64,000 bases of DNA, from positions 1,550,001-1,614,000 of the forward strand of contig NZ_CP041151.1 of assembly GCF_006494715.1 (NCBI RefSeq), in the 5' to 3' direction. Shown here one piece after another: positions 29,498-40,600 of this stretch; the first letter of the stretch is position 1, and every line of letters starts with the position of its first letter. Source of the stretch: Shewanella sp. SNU WT4 (GTDB lineage: Bacteria > Pseudomonadota > Gammaproteobacteria > Enterobacterales > Shewanellaceae). Both the position numbers and the translations under genes were made by a program. The notes below the pieces were generated by a model that did no database searches, had not been told where the DNA came from, and saw only the letters and a program-made list of their open reading frames with translations.

Positions 29498-30970
29498 ATG
29501 CTAAGACTTAAAAAAGAAGCCCTCACGTTCGATGATGTTTTACTCGTTCCTGCCCATTCAACGGTTCTCCCAAACACTGCCTGCTTGACTACTCGTCTGA
29601 CCGACAAAATTAGTTTAAATATTCCTTTAGTGTCTGCTGCCATGGATACCGTGACTGAATCACGTTTAGCCATTGCGATGGCGCAAGAAGGCGGTTTAGG
29701 TTTTATTCATAAAAACATGAGTATTGCCCAGCAAGCAGAAGAAGTGCGTAAAGTTAAGATTTATGAGGCGGGTGTTGTTGCTCAGCCAGTGACGGTAACT
29801 CCTACAACTACCTTAGCTGAACTGAAAGCCTTGACCGAGAAAAATGGTTTCGCCGGTTACCCAGTAGTCACCGAAAGCCATGAATTAGTCGGTATTATCA
29901 CAGGTCGTGACGTTCGTTTTGTGACTGATTGGAGCAAAACTGTCGAGCAGGTCATGACGCCTAAGTCACGTTTAGTGACAGTGGCAGAAGGCACTAAGCT
30001 TGATCAAGTGCAGCAACTGATGCACAGCCACCGTATCGAAAAAATCTTAGTAGTTGATGCTGATTATTGCTTAAAAGGCTTAATCACAGTTAAAGACTTC
30101 GAAAAAGCTGAACGTAAGCCAAACGCGTGTAAAGATGAGTTTGGTCGTTTACGAGTAGGTGCTGCCGTTGGTGCTGGCCCTGGTAACGAAGAGCGTGTTG
30201 ATGCGCTGGTACTTGCTGGTGTTGACGTATTACTGATTGACTCTTCTCACGGCCACTCTGAAGGCGTTCTGCAACGCATTCGTGAAACTCGCGCTAAATA
30301 CCCAGACTTACAAATTGTTGGCGGTAACGTTGCTACTGCTGAAGGCGCATTAGCCTTAGTTGAAGCCGGCGTTAACGCGGTTAAAGTCGGTATTGGTCCT
30401 GGCTCAATTTGTACCACTCGTATTGTAACTGGTGTGGGCGTACCGCAAATTACTGCCGTATCTGATGCCGCTTACGCGCTGCGTGACACTAACATTCCTG
30501 TGATTGCCGATGGCGGCGTACGTTTTAGCGGTGACTTAGCTAAGGCGATTGCAGCCGGTGCTTCTTGCATCATGGCAGGCTCTATGTTTGCAGGTACTGA
30601 TGAAGCGCCAGGCGAAACTGAGTTATATCAAGGCCGTGCTTACAAGTCATATCGCGGTATGGGTTCACTGGGCGCCATGAGCCAAACTCAAGGCTCATCT
30701 GATCGTTACTTCCAAAGTGACAATGCTGCTGACAAATTAGTGCCAGAAGGCATTGAAGGCCGCGTACCTTACAAAGGTAAACTCAAAGAAATCATTCACC
30801 AGCATATGGGCGGCTTACGTTCATGTATGGGCCTGACGGGTTGCGCGACCATCATTGAATTAAATACTAAAGCTGAATTTGTGAAAGTAACCTCTGCCGG
30901 CATGGGTGAATCCCACGTGCATGATGTAACCATTACCAAAGAAGCGCCAAACTACCGCAGTTTGGGCTAA
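29498..30970 (+). CDS. guaB: inosine-5'-monophosphate dehydrogenase
   Basis: 490 residues from the ATG at 29498, chosen for GGGGAG nine bases upstream and the family start [16 protein letters not shown]; the open frame extends to 29402 but that part overlaps the promoter. The catalytic cysteine loop [11 protein letters not shown] and two CBS repeats ([12 protein letters not shown]..., [16 protein letters not shown]) are present. Converts IMP to XMP, the committed step to GMP. Followed by guaA. Confidence 0.97.
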   Translation: MLRLKKEALTFDDVLLVPAHSTVLPNTACLTTRLTDKISLNIPLVSAAMDTVTESRLAIAMAQEGGLGFIHKNMSIAQQAEEVRKVKIYEAGVVAQPVTVTPTTTLAELKALTEKNGFAGYPVVTESHELVGIITGRDVRFVTDWSKTVEQVMTPKSRLVTVAEGTKLDQVQQLMHSHRIEKILVVDADYCLKGLITVKDFEKAERKPNACKDEFGRLRVGAAVGAGPGNEERVDALVLAGVDVLLIDSSHGHSEGVLQRIRETRAKYPDLQIVGGNVATAEGALALVEAGVNAVKVGIGPGSICTTRIVTGVGVPQITAVSDAAYALRDTNIPVIADGGVRFSGDLAKAIAAGASCIMAGSMFAGTDEAPGETELYQGRAYKSYRGMGSLGAMSQTQGSSDRYFQSDNAADKLVPEGIEGRVPYKGKLKEIIHQHMGGLRSCMGLTGCATIIELNTKAEFVKVTSAGMGESHVHDVTITKEAPNYRSLG

Positions 30971-30978
30971 TGTGCTCT

Positions 30979-31003
30979 GGGCGACTGATGGTCGCCCTTT
31001 TTT
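30979..31003 (+). terminator. intrinsic terminator after guaB
   Basis: Stem GGGCGAC/GTCGCCC, loop TGATG, six T residues. Indicates that guaA may also be transcribed separately or by read-through. Confidence 0.85.
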
Positions 31004-31104
31004 CAAGCACAGTTTACGTAAGCAAATTAAGCACAGTATTTAATCCTGTAGTTAACTCGTATTTGGCTCTGCTAAAGAGCGAAACCAATTATTGAAGGTA
31101 GACC

Positions 31105-32682
31105 ATGACTGATATTCATCAGCACAAGATTTTGATCTTAGATTTCGGTTCTCAGTACACTCAGCTGATTGCCCGTCGTGTACGTGAAATTGGCGTGTAT
31201 TGTGAATTGTGGGCTTGGGATGTGACTGAAGCGCAAATTCGTGAATTTGCGCCAAGCGGCATTATCTTAGCCGGTGGTCCTGAAAGTGTGACTGAAGCCA
31301 ATTCACCGCGAGCGCCTGAATATGTGTTCAATGCTGGTGTACCTGTTTTAGGTATTTGCTATGGCATGCAAACCATGTCAGAGCAGTTAGGCGGCAAGGT
31401 TATTCAAGGCGTAGGTGAAGGTGAATTCGGTTATGCTCAGGTCGAAATGCTGAGTGACTGTAAACTGTTTGCCAATATTGAAGATGGCATCAGTGATTCA
31501 GGTAATTCTCTGTTAGACGTGTGGATGAGTCATGGCGATAAAGTGGCTGAAATCCCAGCAGGATTCGTGCAAGTTGCTAAGACTTTGACCTGTCCATTTG
31601 CGGCCATGGCTAACGAAGAAAAGCGTTTTTATGGCGTGCAATTCCACCCTGAAGTCACTCATACCCGTCAAGGATTGAGAATGCTTGAGCAATTCACACT
31701 CTCAATTTGTGGTTGTGAAGCCGTGTGGAAACCTGCCTCTATCATTGAAGATGCCGTTGCGCGCTTAAAAGAGCAAATTGGCGATGATGAAGTTATTTTA
31801 GGTTTATCAGGCGGCGTAGATTCATCTGTGACGGCTATGCTGCTGCACCGCGCTATCGGTTCAAAGCTTACTTGTGTATTTGTTGATAACGGCTTATTAC
31901 GCCTCAATGAAGCACAGCAAGTGATGGATATGTTTGGCGATCATTTTGGCCTCAACATAGTGCATGTTGACGCAGAAATGCGTTTTCTTGATGCATTAGC
32001 GGGCGAAAACGATCCAGAAGCTAAGCGTAAGATCATTGGCCGTGTATTTGTTGAAATCTTTGATGAAGAAGCCTCAAAATGCGCCAATGCTAAATGGTTA
32101 GCGCAAGGCACTATTTATCCAGATGTGATTGAATCTGCTGGCAGCGCCACAGGTAAAGCCCATGTGATTAAGTCGCACCATAACGTGGGTGGTTTACCTG
32201 CTGATATGGAAATGGGCTTAGTAGAACCTCTGCGCGAATTGTTTAAAGATGAAGTACGCAAAATCGGTCTGGAACTCGGTCTGCCATACGACATGCTGTT
32301 CCGTCACCCATTCCCAGGCCCAGGCTTAGGTGTGCGCGTTCTTGGCGAAGTGAAAAAAGAATACTGTGATTTACTGCGCCGCGCCGATGCCATCTTCATT
32401 GAAGAATTGCACAACGCTGATTTGTACAACAAGGTGAGCCAAGCCTTTACTGTGTTCCTACCAGTACGTTCAGTGGGCGTGATGGGCGATGGTCGTAAGT
32501 ATGATTGGGTGGTGTCACTGCGCGCCGTTGAAACCATCGACTTTATGACAGCGCATTGGGCACATCTGCCTTATGACTTCTTAGGCCGAGTATCAAATCG
32601 CATCATTAATGAAGTGAATGGTATTTCGCGCGTGGTTTATGATATTTCTGGTAAGCCGCCTGCAACTATTGAATGGGAATAA
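31105..32682 (+). CDS. guaA: GMP synthase (glutamine-hydrolysing)
   Basis: 525 residues. Class I glutaminase domain with the nucleophile motif GICYGMQ and FHPEVTHT, the ATP-pyrophosphatase domain with the P-loop LSGGVDSSV, and the dimerisation domain ending PPATIEWE. Converts XMP to GMP. Its terminator, 47 bases after the stop, is split by an IS4-type element. Confidence 0.98.
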   Translation: MTDIHQHKILILDFGSQYTQLIARRVREIGVYCELWAWDVTEAQIREFAPSGIILAGGPESVTEANSPRAPEYVFNAGVPVLGICYGMQTMSEQLGGKVIQGVGEGEFGYAQVEMLSDCKLFANIEDGISDSGNSLLDVWMSHGDKVAEIPAGFVQVAKTLTCPFAAMANEEKRFYGVQFHPEVTHTRQGLRMLEQFTLSICGCEAVWKPASIIEDAVARLKEQIGDDEVILGLSGGVDSSVTAMLLHRAIGSKLTCVFVDNGLLRLNEAQQVMDMFGDHFGLNIVHVDAEMRFLDALAGENDPEAKRKIIGRVFVEIFDEEASKCANAKWLAQGTIYPDVIESAGSATGKAHVIKSHHNVGGLPADMEMGLVEPLRELFKDEVRKIGLELGLPYDMLFRHPFPGPGLGVRVLGEVKKEYCDLLRRADAIFIEELHNADLYNKVSQAFTVFLPVRSVGVMGDGRKYDWVVSLRAVETIDFMTAHWAHLPYDFLGRVSNRIINEVNGISRVVYDISGKPPATIEWE

Positions 32683-32744
32683 TCCCAAGCCTGAGAATGC
32701 TTAATCGCTATCAACGCTAAAACTAAAAAGGAAGCCTTAGGCTT

Positions 32745-32777
32745 AATGCCACTCGCTTAAGAGCGAGTGGCATTTTT
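32745..32777 (+). terminator. left-end hairpin of IS4-B, replacing the guaA terminator
   Basis: 13-bp perfect stem AATGCCACTCGCT/AGCGAGTGGCATT with a TAAG loop and a T-run in the guaA direction. It overlaps the transposase stop codon. Likely terminates guaA transcripts entering the IS. Confidence 0.75.
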
Positions 32778-34076
32778 ACTTGGATATTTCACTGTTTTCT
32801 TTAGCACCACACGCGGGTAGCTGGGCCGCTTCCTCTTTGGGGGTAAAATCAACCTTTTGCCATTTTCCCTCAGTCGTTTTAAGTGCTGTGGGATCGCTCC
32901 CGGACTCCCTCTGTCACTCCAACCAAACTCATCCTGTATTAAAAACAGAGCATTAATGAAACTTATCCTCTGTGGCTCAACTTTATGCTGCACTGCCATT
33001 GCGGCCATCTCTAGCCGAACAATATTGTAGGTCGTTAAGATCCCCCATAATTCTTGATACACCCCATCCTTCTTCTTACTGCGCAGGACAGGTTTATTTT
33101 CCAGTTGATATTGCTTTAGCTCACCATAACCCCTCTCTATCTCCCATCGCTGCCAATACACCTTGAGTAAATCGTTCACTGGATAGCTGTTGGGGCATAG
33201 GCAGGACGTGATAAACCCTTTGATATCACCTTTGGGTGACGGAATAAGGATAAGGCGGGCTTGCCAGCTCTCCCCCAGATAAGGCGCTTGCTGTTTAGCT
33301 TGGGGTGATACCGGCATCTCAACCAGATGGTCATACTCTGAGAATGACTCGATAATTTGATAGCGGGTCTTAGACTTTATCGGGGTTAACCAATGGGTGT
33401 TTGCACCGCTTCCTTGCCAGCTGATGAGCAATTCGGCAGACATAAACCCACGGTCAAACAACGTGAGCGAATTCTCGGGAGCTGAGCCAACCAATTGCTG
33501 TGCATAGTGAATTTCACTGTGGGTAACAGGCCCGAAAGCCGCATCAGAAAGTAAGTGGCTACGAGTAGACATTAAGGTGACCGCCAGCACAGAGGGAAAA
33601 GAAGCCGTGCTTTGTGCAAAGCCAAAGTGATGGTTTTCTTCAGTGTTATGCGTCTTAAAATACGTCCCATCAACACTGAGCAATTTCAATCCCGCTATCT
33701 CATCAAATTCGCACTGTGTTTCCCACTGTGCAGCGGTTGTTTTGAACAGATAACGCATGGGCTCTGAACCCAACTTTTCTTTGGCTTTGATGATACTACT
33801 GGTCGCCAGTGGCGGGAGCTCCCCCTTGGAGTCGGGAAATGCCAGTGAGAGCGTATCACAGACTTGCTGAATCGAGCGGTTACGCATCAAACCAATGCCT
33901 AGAACCAACCAAACAGCTTGCTCTGCAGGGAAACGGCGGGTTCGAAGCGAGGCCCTGCCAGTTTGTTGCACAGCCTCAGCCACCCAATCCATGGGAACAT
34001 GTTTGGCGAATACATCAATATCTTGCGCTTGGAAAAATTCAGCGGTAACGAGTAGCTCTTTAGAAAATTCAGACAT
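32757..34076 (-). CDS. IS4 family DDE transposase
   Basis: 439 residues. DDE residues: Asp in LKLLSVDGTYFKT, Asp in [12 protein letters not shown], Glu in the Y-R-E-K box VYWQRWEIERGYGELKQ. Same family as the transposase at 22616-23941 but clearly divergent in sequence. Intact reading frame; ATG directly follows a hairpin and T-run. Confidence 0.93.
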   Translation of the reverse strand: MSEFSKELLVTAEFFQAQDIDVFAKHVPMDWVAEAVQQTGRASLRTRRFPAEQAVWLVLGIGLMRNRSIQQVCDTLSLAFPDSKGELPPLATSSIIKAKEKLGSEPMRYLFKTTAAQWETQCEFDEIAGLKLLSVDGTYFKTHNTEENHHFGFAQSTASFPSVLAVTLMSTRSHLLSDAAFGPVTHSEIHYAQQLVGSAPENSLTLFDRGFMSAELLISWQGSGANTHWLTPIKSKTRYQIIESFSEYDHLVEMPVSPQAKQQAPYLGESWQARLILIPSPKGDIKGFITSCLCPNSYPVNDLLKVYWQRWEIERGYGELKQYQLENKPVLRSKKKDGVYQELWGILTTYNIVRLEMAAMAVQHKVEPQRISFINALFLIQDEFGWSDRGSPGAIPQHLKRLRENGKRLILPPKRKRPSYPRVVLKKTVKYPSKNATRS

Positions 34077-34111
34077 AAAAAAATCAGCTGCAACTTAGGT
34101 TGCGGCTGATT
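34077..34111 (-). promoter_or_regulatory. hairpin and T-run directly before the IS4-B transposase ATG
   Basis: 13-bp stem (AATCAGCCGCAAC/GTTGCAGCTGATT, one mismatch) followed by five or more T residues abutting the ATG. AAGGG lies six bases upstream of the stem, so folding puts it 11 unpaired bases from the ATG. Same layout as in element A. Confidence 0.72.
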
Positions 34112-34196
34112 ATGAAGCCCTTGAAAGATCGTTCAACTACTTAAAACGATCGGCATTAAGCCTTAGGCTTCCTTTTTTATGGCCACAATTTTATGT

Positions 34197-35087
34197 TCAC
34201 AAGCTTATTGGTACGACTTTATTGCCTTGCGCGCAATCGCTCAGGATTTGCGATTTAGCTGCCGTCACCACATCTGCTAGTGCTTGCTCTGCTATCTCGC
34301 CATAAGCAATGCTCAACGTGATACGCAGCGGTTGGCCGCTAAAATGAATGAACTCGTCTGTGACTAATAAGCGCAAATGTTGCGCCTTAAGGTTAACGTC
34401 CGTTAGCGCCATATTGGGTAAATACACTAATAACCAGCCAGGTTCCAGCGGTGATAACCAGTCTTGCTGCCTAATATTTTCAGTGACAATTTGCGATAAG
34501 CTTAATTGCACAAACTGCGCCGCATTGATGCCGAGCTCCTTTTCAATGCTATCGAATTTATCTATGGCAATCAGCAGGATGGCGACCTTGCTGATTGAGG
34601 TGGACGATGGTGCTGATGTTAATGATTTACGGGTTTGATAGAGCTTGGCGTGTTGACTGACTTTACTGCGTAAATCTTGCTGACTCATTTTGCCAATGAG
34701 CTGCCCCTGAACTTGCATAGATTGAATTAAACGGTAACAGCCCTGACTTAAAGTAATGCCGCCAAGCATAGCAAATACAAGTGGGAAAAAATCAAAATAC
34801 GCCAGGCTAATAACAAAGGTATTATCAAATAAATACAAGAGATTAGCTATATAAAGGCCAGATGCGCCTAAGGTGAAATTGGAATAAATGTGCGGATAAG
34901 CGCTTAACTTTTTGGCTTGCAGCAATAAGCCTAACTACACAGTTAAACTTATCAGTAAGCACAGAATAGTTAGGCTATGACTTCCGCCATCGACATTTTG
35001 CCATGGCGACAATTCCGTGGTCGCAGCCAGTAGCGCCACATCGATAATAGTGATTAACACTAACGCTATTGGCCACGATGCCCACAT
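34197..35087 (-). pseudogene. membrane protein with degenerate GGDEF-like domain, broken by an amber codon
   Basis: From the ATG at 35087, preceded by AGGA, 50 codons read MWASWPIALVLITIIDVALL... then meet TAG at 34935-34937. The frame continues unchanged as LGLLLQAKKLSAYPHIYSN... to 34197. The N-terminal half has several hydrophobic spans; the C-terminal part resembles a GGDEF fold (ILLIAIDKFDSIEKELG, then ITLSIAYGEI) but the GGDEF signature is replaced by LEPGWLLVYLP, so no cyclase activity would be expected even if intact. The TTG at 34925 could initiate a shorter form. Confidence 0.75.
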
Positions 35088-35240
35088 AACAAGTTTCCTA
35101 AACAGACGTTGGCCCCTAGTGGCTTGTTTTTAAGTGTAGATGCTTGTTAATGAGTACTCACCTTCTTAGGCTAAGCAAAGGTTTAGGCAAGCATTGAAAA
35201 CGCGATATACTGAAGTTATGGCGAATAGATACCAAGAATC

Positions 35241-35765
35241 ATGAATATCACTCTTCAAGATCAACAAGATAAAAAATGGATGCGTTTGGCAATCGAGATA
35301 GCTAAGCGGGCAGAATTGCGCGGTGAAGTGCCGGTGGGGGCGGTTTTGGTGAGAGACGATCAACTCATTGCTAGCGGTTACAACCTCAGCATTACCTTAA
35401 ACGATGCCTCGGCTCATGCGGAAATTCAATGTTTGCGCGCGGCGGGGCAGGTGCTAGATAACTACCGCTTACCTGATACAACCTTATATGTGACGTTAGA
35501 GCCTTGTTCTATGTGCGCTGGCGCTATGGTGCATGCCAGGGTAGCTCGTTTAGTGTTTGGGGCTCACGATCTTAAAACCGGCGCGGCTGGCAGCCAAGTT
35601 AACTTAGTGCAACATAGCCCGTTTAATCATCAGTTGGAAGTGACATCAGGTGTACTTGCCGCTGAGTGTAGCGCCCAAGTGAGTGCGTTTTTTCAGCGGC
35701 GTCGACGTGAGAAAAAAGCCGAACAATTATTGAAATTGAAAAGTATTAATCCTGAGTCTGAATGA
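35241..35765 (+). CDS. tadA: tRNA-specific adenosine deaminase TadA
   Basis: 174 residues. Deaminates A34 to inosine in tRNA-Arg(ACG). The zinc/catalytic motif HAEIQ and the PCSMCAGA motif are intact, as is FGAHDLKTGAAGS. Length is typical, with a basic C-terminal tail. Its last 20 bases overlap, on the other strand, the end of a possible small ORF. Confidence 0.96.
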   Translation: MNITLQDQQDKKWMRLAIEIAKRAELRGEVPVGAVLVRDDQLIASGYNLSITLNDASAHAEIQCLRAAGQVLDNYRLPDTTLYVTLEPCSMCAGAMVHARVARLVFGAHDLKTGAAGSQVNLVQHSPFNHQLEVTSGVLAAECSAQVSAFFQRRRREKKAEQLLKLKSINPESE

Positions 35766-35865
35766 AATTAAAAAACTGATTATGACGATGTAAAATGCGT
35801 TGCTGTCTCGATTTTCGCAGGGTACGGCGACGAGCTGAAGCATTATTTATTGATCTACGTTTCAT
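35746..35865 (-). CDS. possible 39-residue basic small protein
   Basis: ATG at 35865 preceded by AAGG with a six-base spacer. The product begins MKRRSINNASARRRTLRKSR and is strongly basic in its first 28 residues. I recognise no family. It lies after mltF on the same strand and overlaps the tadA 3' end in antisense. The ribosome binding site and the composition suggest a real gene, but no homology can be tested here. Confidence 0.4.
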   Translation of the reverse strand: MKRRSINNASARRRTLRKSRQQRILHRHNQFFNFIQTQD

Positions 35866-35891
35866 ATTTTACCTTAATGTCTAAGCTCAAC

Positions 35892-35917
35892 GGGCTAACA
35901 CTAGCAAGTGTTAGCCC
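35892..35917. terminator. perfect hairpin after mltF
   Basis: 11-bp stem GGGCTAACACT/AGTGTTAGCCC with an AGCA loop and no T-run, between mltF and the small ORF. Could attenuate transcription into the small ORF. Confidence 0.5.
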
Positions 35918-35973
35918 TGATAGCAATATCAAGAGCGTTACAGCTAGCGCTAGCGCATGGGTAGCTTACGACA

Positions 35974-37428
35974 TTAATTCACTGGCAGAATAATTTCTTC
36001 CTCTGCACTTGGCAATAAAGGTAAGGGCGCTTCTAAGTCATTGAAGTCAGCTTGTGCTTGCTGTTCGAGCTTTTGATTTTGCTGATTATCAAGCCAAATC
36101 AAGGTGTCATAATAACGGCGAATATTATCAACATAATGCGCCGCTTCATTACCCCGAGCATAACCGTAGCGGGTTTTACTATAATATTGGCGCTTTTGTA
36201 GCAAGGGCAGCACTTGTTTGACATCCGTCCAAGCATTGGGATTTTTGCCCATAGACTCGGTAAGCTTACGCGCATCTTCTACATGTCCCATGCCAATATT
36301 GTATGACGCGAGTGCAAACCACATGCGTTGATCTTCAGGTATGGTGCTTGGCAGTCGATTTAGAATATCCAATAAGTACTTAGCGCCGCCTTGAATGCTT
36401 TGCTCGGCATCGAGACGGTTTTCTATACCCATTTGCTTGGCGGTGGGGAGGGTGAGCATCATCATGCCGCGTACGCCTGTTGGGGAGCGCGCTCTAGGAT
36501 CCCAGTGAGATTCTTGATACGCGGTAGCGGCTAATTTGCGCCAATCTAAGGCATCGGCGTATTTTTCAAATAATGGACGATAGACTGGCAACCTGTTTTC
36601 AACGGCGCGGATAAAGGCGCGGGTATCGACATAATCAAAGCGCTCTACATGGCCAAAATAACGTTCTTGCAAGCGGGCTAAGGTGCCGTTGCTTTGTTCT
36701 TGATCCCAAAACCCCAACAGTTTTGCCATTAAGGCATCGCTGCCTTTAGGGCGGAGTAACCAGACTATGTTTTGACCGGTTTGCAGCGTTGGGCCTGCGC
36801 GCAGTTCAGGTAAAAAACGGCGATTAATTTGCAGGGCGCTACTGTCCGCTATGGTGTAATCAATGGTTTTATCCGCAATCATCTGCAGTAATTCATCAAT
36901 GTCTTGCTCATTGGTGGTTTGCCAACTGAGTTTAGGGTTTTCTTTTTGCATCTCCAATAAGGTTTCAACATAGGCGGAATCTGAAAGCACAGTCAATTTG
37001 CCGTTAATATTCGCTATGCTATCGATATTCTTTTCACCTTGTCGATATACCAGCACTTGATCTACTTGGTACAAGGGCGGGCTTATGCGGTAATTAAGCC
37101 GACGTAACTGGGTATCTGTCATGCTGGCCGCAATAATATCGATTTCTTTATTATTGAGTGCGGAGTAAAGGGCTTCGAGATTACTGTAAGGCTGCATATC
37201 GAGCGGGATTTGTAGGTAGTCGGCAAACATAGTTGCCATTTCATAATCAAACCCTGTGATTTCTTGGCCATTGTTCATATAAATTTGACGGCCATAGACA
37301 GTTCCCACCTTTAGGCTCTTGAGCTCTTCAGATGGTGACTCTTGGGGTTCAATGTCCACTATCGGTTGGCAGGCACTAAGGCATACTAACACCAATAATG
37401 GCAGTGTCCATGTAAGCAGGTTTTTCAT
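35974..37428 (-). CDS. mltF: membrane-bound lytic murein transglycosylase F
   Basis: 484 residues from the ATG at 37428 (37431 is equally possible); the frame reaches 37464 but that would spoil the signal. The lipoprotein signal is [20 protein letters not shown]. An SBP_bac_3-like domain (residues about 40-260: [24 protein letters not shown]) precedes the lysozyme-like SLT domain with catalytic Glu in [19 protein letters not shown]. Cleaves peptidoglycan at the outer membrane. Divergent from purL, as in E. coli. Confidence 0.95.
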   Translation of the reverse strand: MKNLLTWTLPLLVLVCLSACQPIVDIEPQESPSEELKSLKVGTVYGRQIYMNNGQEITGFDYEMATMFADYLQIPLDMQPYSNLEALYSALNNKEIDIIAASMTDTQLRRLNYRISPPLYQVDQVLVYRQGEKNIDSIANINGKLTVLSDSAYVETLLEMQKENPKLSWQTTNEQDIDELLQMIADKTIDYTIADSSALQINRRFLPELRAGPTLQTGQNIVWLLRPKGSDALMAKLLGFWDQEQSNGTLARLQERYFGHVERFDYVDTRAFIRAVENRLPVYRPLFEKYADALDWRKLAATAYQESHWDPRARSPTGVRGMMMLTLPTAKQMGIENRLDAEQSIQGGAKYLLDILNRLPSTIPEDQRMWFALASYNIGMGHVEDARKLTESMGKNPNAWTDVKQVLPLLQKRQYYSKTRYGYARGNEAAHYVDNIRRYYDTLIWLDNQQNQKLEQQAQADFNDLEAPLPLLPSAEEEIILPVN

Positions 37429-37629
37429 CATGGTTAATAATGCGCCAGCAAAAATAAAAAGCAAATTTGGATGTTATTTCTCGACAATTCAGCCATTTCT
37501 GGGCTTTAGACTCTAGTTTTTCGGAATGTTTTAATTGCAGGAAATAGTTTTCTGCCAAGGGCGGGGTTTATAACACAAGTTAGGGGCGTTTGTCCGCTCT
37601 AGGCTAATGATTTATGCGGCCTGTTTCCT

Positions 37630-37635
37630 TATAAT
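37630..37635 (+). promoter_or_regulatory. probable -10 element of purL
   Basis: Exact TATAAT, about 50 bases before the purL start. The -35 is weak and no PurR-type palindrome was recognised. Confidence 0.4.
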
Positions 37636-37683
37636 AGCGCCTCCTTTGACCCTACAATCAAATATTAATAAAGGTGAATAGAA

Positions 37684-40600
37684 GTGATGGAGATCATCCG
37701 CGGAGCCCCAGCTTTATCAGAGTTTCGGGTGCAGAAGCTGATGGAAGCCTGCCAACAAGCACAGCTTCCAGTACGTCAGATTTATGCAGAATACATTCAC
37801 TTGGCCGACGTCAGTTCGCCACTCGATAATGAAACCCAACAGCGACTCGCTCAACTCCTAACTTACGGCCCAGCCATCGCCCCCCATGCCCCAGAAGGGC
37901 AACTGTTATTCGTCACTCCTCGTCCTGGCACCATATCTCCTTGGTCTTCAAAAGCAACTGATATTGCACATAATTGCGGCTTGTCTCAAGTTGTGCGATT
38001 AGAGCGCGGTATTGCTTATTATGTGGTAATGGACGATGTGACTGCGCTGCAATTGCAGGCAATTAAGAGCTTATTACACGACCGCATGATGGAAGTGGTG
38101 TTAGCCGAGTTTAGTCAAGCACAAAGCTTGTTTATGCAAGCGAGCCCAGCCCCTTATCAAAGCGTTGATATTCATGCCGATGGCCGCGATGCGTTAGTGC
38201 GCGCCAATCAGCAGATGGGACTTGCGTTAGCCGAAGATGAAATTGATTATTTAGTCGAAAACTTCCTGCGTTTAGGCCGCAATCCGCACGATATTGAATT
38301 AATGATGTTTGCCCAAGCAAACTCAGAGCATTGCCGCCATAAAATCTTCAATGCTGATTGGACGATTGATGGTGTCGCGCAGCCAAAATCATTATTTAAA
38401 ATGATTAAAAACACCTTTGAAACTCATCCTGAGCATGTGTTATCGGCTTATAAAGATAACGCCGCGGTGATGACAGGTTCTGTGGCTGGTCGTTTCTTCC
38501 CTGATAGTGACGGCGTGTATCGTTATCATGTTGAGCCAATTCATGTGTTGATGAAGGTTGAGACTCATAACCACCCGACAGCCATTAGTCCATATCCTGG
38601 CGCGGCTACAGGTTCAGGCGGTGAAATTCGCGATGAAGGCGCAACAGGGCGCGGCTCTAAGCCAAAAGCGGGGTTAACAGGCTTTAGTGTGTCTAACCTT
38701 AATATTCCAGGCTTTGCACAGCCGTGGGAACAAGCTTATGGCAAGCCAGATAGAATCGTTACTCCCCTTGAAATCATGCTTGATGGTCCATTAGGCGGCG
38801 CGGCCTTTAATAATGAATTTGGTCGTCCGGCACTGCTTGGCTATTTCCGCACTTATGAGCAGGAAGTCAGCAGCCATAATGGTGTTGAAGTGCGCGGTTA
38901 TCATAAACCTATTATGCTCGCGGGCGGCTTAGGTAATATTCGTGAAGAGCATGTGCAAAAAGGCGAGATCACGGTCGGTGCTAAGCTGATTGTGTTAGGT
39001 GGCCCAGCCATGAATATTGGTCTTGGCGGCGGCGCAGCTTCCTCTATGGCCTCTGGTCAGTCCCATGAAGATTTAGATTTTGCTTCAGTGCAGCGCGAAA
39101 ACCCAGAAATGGAGCGCCGCTGTCAGGAAGTTATCGACAGATGCTGGCAGTTAGGCGCAGCTAACCCAATTCAATTTATCCACGATGTTGGCGCCGGCGG
39201 TTTATCTAATGCCTTACCAGAGCTGGTGAATGATGGCGGCCGCGGCGCTCAGTTTGAACTGCGTAAAGTGCTAAATGATGAGCTTGGTATGAGCCCATTA
39301 GAAATTTGGTGTAATGAATCGCAAGAACGTTATGTCATGTCGGTGGCACCTGAACATTTAGCAACCTTTACTTCCATTTGCGAGCGTGAACGTGCGCCAT
39401 TTGCTGTAGTAGGTGAAGCTACGCTTAAGCAAGACTTAGTGCTTAATGATGAGCACTTTGATAATCAGCCCATTGATTTACCGCTTGAAGTCTTATTAGG
39501 CAAAGCGCCTAAAATGAGCCGTCAGGCCGAGACGGCCAAAGCCGTATCTCCAGCTTTAGATACCACAAGCATCGAATTAGCTGACGCTGTTACTCGGGTG
39601 TTGAGCTTACCGACGGTGGCCGATAAAACCTTCTTAATCACTATTGGTGATAGAAGCGTGACTGGCTTAGTCAATCGCGACCAAATGGTCGGCCCATGGC
39701 AAGTGCCGGTCGCCGATTGCGCGGTCACTGCGGCAAGCTTTGATAGCTACCATGGTGAAGCCATGTCTATGGGTGAGCGCACGCCGCTTGCACTGTTAGA
39801 TTTTGGCGCCTCAGCGCGTATGGCGGTGGCTGAAGCCATTATGAACATTAGTGCTGCCGATATCGGCGCGCTTAAACGCATTAAATTGTCGGCGAACTGG
39901 ATGTCAGCGGCAGGTCACCCAGGTGAAGATGCGGGCTTGTATGAAGCGGTAAAAGCCATCGGGGAAGAGCTATGTCCACAGCTGGAATTAACCATTCCTG
40001 TGGGTAAAGACTCAATGTCAATGCGCACTGCTTGGCAAGAAAACGGTGAGAAAAAAGCCGTGACTTCACCTATGTCGTTAGTGATCACCGCCTTTGGTGT
40101 AGTTGATGATATTCGCTTAACCTTAACGCCTGAGCTTAAAACCGATGCAGGGGATACTGTCATCTTATTGGTTGATTTAGCTAAAGGGCAGCAGCGTTTA
40201 GGCGGCTCGTGTTTAGCGCAAGTTTATGGTGAGCTGGGTGATACAGCGCCAGATCTTGATTGCGCAAGTTTACTGCGCGCGAGCTTTGATGTTACCCAAG
40301 CCTTACTTAAGCAAGGGCGATTGCTGGCTTATCACGATCGTAGTGACGGCGGTATTTTCACTACCTTATGTGAGATGGCGTTTGCCGGTAACACTGGCGT
40401 GACAATTGACGCGAGCGTATTAGGCGGCGAGCTTCTCCCTGCTTTATTTAATGAAGAATTAGGCGCTTGTATTCAAGTCAAACGCACTGATGCCGACGCT
40501 ATTATGGCGCAGTATCAAGCACAAGGTCTTGATGTATCAGTAGTTGCTGAACTTAACTCTGATGCCAAGTTAGTGATTAACACCGCCAATGAGTGCGTGT

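Larger units (their letters stand above)
32744..34158 (-). mobile_element. IS4-type insertion sequence B, inserted in the guaA terminator
   Basis: 1415 bp with ends TAATGCCACTCGCTTAAG (left) and TAATGCCGATCGTTTTAAG (right, reverse complement). An 11-bp duplication AGCCTTAGGCT flanks it (32733-32743, 34159-34169). Excision would restore GGAAGCC-TTA-GGCTTCC followed by six T residues, a textbook terminator of guaA. Related to but distinct from element A; tnp again runs toward the host gene's 3' end. Confidence 0.93.
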
